Origin: Bacteroidaceae bacterium | GTDB taxonomy: Bacteria; Bacteroidota; Bacteroidia; Bacteroidales; Bacteroidaceae | Assembly: GCA_017483605.1 (NCBI GenBank) | Contig: JAFUWG010000006.1 | Coordinates: 1-36,900, forward strand | Length of the DNA stretch: 36,900 nt | Direction: 5' to 3' | Shown: piece after piece, positions 34,548-36,900 of the stretch | How the letters are laid out: each line of letters begins with the position of its first letter | Position numbering within the stretch: the stretch's first letter is position 1 | The notes under the pieces: model-generated | What the model saw: only the letters and a program-made list of their open reading frames with translations | Told to the model about the DNA's origin: nothing | The model's database searches: none | Translations under genes and position numbers: made by a program

Positions 34548-35183
34548 TTATAGTTTGTAATCCACTTTAATCACCAGCACACGCAGGTTTTGGCTTTCAG
34601 CATCGGTCTTCACCTTGGCGATGTGCCAGTCGCAGGGAAACATGATGTTGAATGTGCCCGGGATGGAGGTGAATTGCTCCAGACGGTCGTACTGGAAGTG
34701 GTAGTCGAGGCGGTCGGGCTTGTAGTCAGAACGTGGGGTGGAGGTTTCGTGGTCGAGTCGGCAGAAACCTTCAGTACCTCGCACGACATACATGAAGTCT
34801 ATCTTCTGATAATGGCTCTCGGAACCTTTGCCTGCACGGAGGTCATCTTGCGAGCACCAGTTGTCGCCATCCTCGACACTTACGGTCAGCGTGGTGCCTG
34901 GAATGGGGGTGCGACCTGCGGGGATGGCAAGCAAATCTGTCTCTTGCAGCCATTTGAACAGGGCGTTCCATTGTTCGGAGTTCTTCTGATATTGGAGGTA
35001 GAACTCCACCAGATTGACGGTGGGGGCAGGTGAGGCTTTGGTGAAGCCGTTGCGCCACTCACCTTTCTTCGCCCATTTCTCAGCCAATTTGTTCAGTTCC
35101 TTGGGGTAGTGGTTGGTGTAGGTTTGTGCCGACAGTCCCAGCGAGACGGTTAGGGCTGCAAAGAATGAAATGTATTTTTTCAT
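34548..35183 (-). CDS. Secreted YhcH/YjgK/YiaL family protein
   Basis: Predicted 211 residues with signal peptide MKKYISFFAALTVSLGLSAQ. The YhcH fold is shown by DFMYVVRGTEGFCRLD, DYHFQYDRLEQFTSIPGTFN and IMFPCDWHIAKV, where the His and acidic residues are the expected metal site. Cytoplasmic members (NanQ) are sugar anomerases linked to sialic-acid use; this one has a signal peptide, so it would act in the periplasm or outside. It follows the secreted beta-propeller gene with a 139-bp gap holding a 104-bp palindrome. It could be co-transcribed with the propeller gene or expressed from its own unseen promoter. Confidence 0.8.
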   Translation of the reverse strand: MKKYISFFAALTVSLGLSAQTYTNHYPKELNKLAEKWAKKGEWRNGFTKASPAPTVNLVEFYLQYQKNSEQWNALFKWLQETDLLAIPAGRTPIPGTTLTVSVEDGDNWCSQDDLRAGKGSESHYQKIDFMYVVRGTEGFCRLDHETSTPRSDYKPDRLDYHFQYDRLEQFTSIPGTFNIMFPCDWHIAKVKTDAESQNLRVLVIKVDYKL

Positions 35184-35200
35184 GTTGGTCTGTTTTTAGA

Positions 35201-35304
35201 GGAAACAAATTTGAATAATATGAATAATTTTGGTCACAAATTTTTATAATAATATTCATGCTTATTTGTGGATAAAATTATTCATATTATTCAAATTAGT
35301 TTCC
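35201..35304. repeat. 104-bp palindromic element, complete copy
   Basis: Arms of 41 bp (35201-35241 and 35264-35304) are inverse with only a few mismatches. The shared core words are ggaaac, aatttgaataatatgaat and cacaaat. The element fills the gap between the propeller stop and the YhcH-like start, ending 18 bp upstream of that ATG. The first 52 bp recur exactly at 36709-36760, again just upstream of a start codon. No TAnnTTTG promoter is seen on the minus strand inside it. Confidence 0.9.
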
Positions 35305-35322
35305 ATAAAAATATAAAAGTCT

Positions 35323-36699
35323 TTATTTTTTTGTTTTCACTTCGAAGATGTCCACGCAGTTGCCGCCACCGTTGGAGCGACCTTGGGAGGTGGTGAAGAC
35401 GTACTTGCCGTCTTGGGATACTTCAAGACCGACGGGATAACTGTCGTCGTTCATGTGGGCGATGACCTGAAAGGTCTGAGTATCCACCACATAGAGGGTG
35501 CTGCTGGCGTTGCAGGCAGCATAGATGTAGCGGCCGTCGGGTGAGGTCTCGATGGTGCGTGCGCCTGCTCCCACCTGACAGTTCTGCCATCCAGAGAGGG
35601 TTGTGGTCTTGGTGGAAGAGGCTTTGAGGGCAGGAACGGCATCGAGGAACTGGGCGAGAGGCATCCGTTGGATGTAGCCGTCGCGGTTGATGCTCAGGTA
35701 GAGATAACCGTCGCGGATGATGATGTGGCGTAGGTTGTACATGTTGCCGAGCACACGGCCGAGATAGCGGGGAGCCCCCTCTGACTCTCCAGCCTGGGGG
35801 AGAGAAGAAGGCTGGAGGTCGATGATGGCAATGCCGCCACCATTGGCACCTCCCATGCAACCCACGAGTAGGTAATGGTTGTCGGGCGTGAAAGCCGTGC
35901 CACGCAGGCAGTAGCCGCTGTCGTTGTCGCGGTCAACCTGCTTGGTGAGGCTATAATTGAGTTTCAATTGCTGGTCGACGATGGCGAGGGTGAGGTGATG
36001 CCAGTCGGCAGGGTGGGGACTGCTGATGTCGATGATGCCCACGGTATTGTCGCCCCAATGGGTGATGGCGAGCAGTTTTCCATCGGGTGAGGGGGCAATC
36101 ATCTTGGGCAGGGGACCTGTGTCCATCAATCGGATGATGGAATCGGTCTCTGTGTCGATGATGGCGACTGCTGAGGGGTCTTGGGCATTCAGGTCGTAGG
36201 AACGGCGGTAGTAGGGAATCCAGAGGTAGCGACCGCCATGTGTGAAAGCGCTCTCCACGGGCTTGCCATAGAAGGCTCCCCAGCCGCCGAATCCTGAGAC
36301 GGGATGCTTGGCGTCGGGCAGATGGTGGGTGAACTTGTAGTAAGGTTTGGCACCCATAAGGAGAACGGTGTCTGCCTCTGTGAATTCGTGACGAATCACC
36401 TTCAGTTTCTGGTTGGTCTTGAAGTCATACACGACCGTGGTGGCACCCTCCAGCGAATTGACGTAGTATTTGGTGCTGTTGGGGTGCATGTTGACCGACT
36501 TGGGCGAGTTGATGTCCTTGTCGGCGGTCTGTGTGTCGGCAGGGTCGAAATATTGCTTCTTGGCAATCAGTTCGATACAGAAGGTGCTGTCGGCAGAGTA
36601 GGCTTGGGTGCCGATGGCAGGATGCACGATCTTCAATTGCGCTTGGGCGAAGACCGTGGAAGCCAATAAGAAACAGAAAGAAATGTATTTTCTCATCAT
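35323..36699 (-). CDS. Secreted beta-propeller (YncE-like) protein
   Basis: Predicted 458 residues with signal peptide MMRKYISFCFLLASTVFAQA. Seven-blade-type propeller repeats are seen: SAVAIIDTETDSIIRLMDTG, IAPSPDGKLLAITHWGDNTV, GTAFTPDNHYLLVGCMGGAN, TIETSPDGRYIYAACNASST and LEVSQDGKYVFTTSQGRSNG. Such YncE/lactonase-like propellers bind ligands or partners; no catalytic residue can be named. Either of the first two methionines can start it. It precedes the secreted YhcH-like gene, suggesting a shared extracytoplasmic sugar-related task, but this is only a guess from position. Confidence 0.8.
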   Translation of the reverse strand: MMRKYISFCFLLASTVFAQAQLKIVHPAIGTQAYSADSTFCIELIAKKQYFDPADTQTADKDINSPKSVNMHPNSTKYYVNSLEGATTVVYDFKTNQKLKVIRHEFTEADTVLLMGAKPYYKFTHHLPDAKHPVSGFGGWGAFYGKPVESAFTHGGRYLWIPYYRRSYDLNAQDPSAVAIIDTETDSIIRLMDTGPLPKMIAPSPDGKLLAITHWGDNTVGIIDISSPHPADWHHLTLAIVDQQLKLNYSLTKQVDRDNDSGYCLRGTAFTPDNHYLLVGCMGGANGGGIAIIDLQPSSLPQAGESEGAPRYLGRVLGNMYNLRHIIIRDGYLYLSINRDGYIQRMPLAQFLDAVPALKASSTKTTTLSGWQNCQVGAGARTIETSPDGRYIYAACNASSTLYVVDTQTFQVIAHMNDDSYPVGLEVSQDGKYVFTTSQGRSNGGGNCVDIFEVKTKK

Positions 36700-36708
36700 T
36701 GATAGGGA

Positions 36709-36760
36709 GGAAACAAATTTGAATAATATGAATAATTTTGGTCACAAATTTTTATAATAA
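36709..36760. repeat. Half copy of the 104-bp palindrome, cut by an IS end
   Basis: Identical over 52 bp to 35201-35252, then abruptly different from 36761 (ataccgt-like sequence, atacctgttgg). The missing right half is replaced by the flank of the transposase gene fragment, consistent with an insertion into the palindrome. It ends 10 bp upstream of the propeller ATG. Confidence 0.8.
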
Positions 36761-36776
36761 ATACCTGTTGGTTGAA

Positions 36777-36900
36777 TTAAAAAAATGCATACTTAACTTG
36801 TCCTATAGGGCGATGGTTGAGAAAGTTGAAATACTGCAACATTGTGAAAGCCGCCACTTTGGCAGCCATTCTCGCAAAGAGTCCATCTGGCTGCTTTGCA
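36777..36900 (-). CDS. Transposase C-terminal fragment (IS982-like), runs off the window
   Basis: The last 40 residues of a minus-strand ORF that enters from the right edge: it reads KQPDGLFARMAAKV then FTMLQYFNFLNHRPIGQVKY and stops at 36777. The pattern of a basic/aromatic tail ending PIGxVKYA resembles Bacteroidetes IS982-family transposases; the family assignment is from memory and less certain than the call of a transposase. The gene start, catalytic residues and the other IS end lie outside the window, so whether it is active cannot be said. The IS boundary is likely near 36761. Confidence 0.55.
   Translation of the reverse strand, partial: AKQPDGLFARMAAKVAAFTMLQYFNFLNHRPIGQVKYAFF

Overview
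The window looks like chromosome of a Bacteroidales bacterium, most likely Prevotella or a close relative. Upstream regions repeatedly carry the Bacteroidetes promoter signature (TTTG, 19-20 bp, TAnnTTTG). The content also fits: BspA-type leucine-rich-repeat and MBG-repeat surface proteins with short sorting-like C-termini, an Mfa2/FimB-like lipoprotein, DUF3943, a secreted YhcH protein and many palindromic intergenic repeats. No rRNA, tRNA, CRISPR array, prophage or plasmid functions were seen.

Layout. 1-1060: a small membrane histidine kinase ending at a bidirectional terminator. 1049-4574 (minus): metA(A), a U32-family protein and a membrane lipoprotein, joined by two ATGA stop/start overlaps. 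4689-6792 (minus): leuB and a thiD-like kinase, with repeat-rich spacers. 7460-16840 (plus): a surface-protein operon of a 2,032-residue LRR/MBG protein, a 1,025-residue MBG protein and a 53-residue orphan peptide. It follows a long structured leader and is flanked by two copies of one palindromic repeat. 17166-20582 (plus): Mfa2-like lipoprotein, cyclophilin lipoprotein and M16 protease, tightly packed. 20637-22681 (minus): tetR, fabG and rluA with a candidate operator on the promoter. 22830-26764: radA, divergent DUF3943 protein and a transglutaminase-fold protein. 27223-31098: tex, divergent from a Cthe_2159-like carbohydrate-binding lipoprotein. 31195-33803 (minus): two secreted proteins behind a leader of about 430 nt with a multi-helix rod. 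34548-36699 (minus): a secreted YhcH-like protein and a secreted beta-propeller, each just downstream of the same palindromic element. The right edge holds the 3' end of an insertion-sequence transposase that appears to interrupt the second copy of that element.

The chromosomal backbone genes (metA, leuB, thiD, fabG, radA, tex) are ordinary. The less ordinary material is extracellular and non-coding: modular surface proteins, structured leaders, a six-unit inverted 23-bp array, and several palindromic repeat families. Best candidates for something undescribed are the two structured leaders that share an internal-loop signature, the 23-bp inverted array, and the small peptide encoded with the giant surface proteins.
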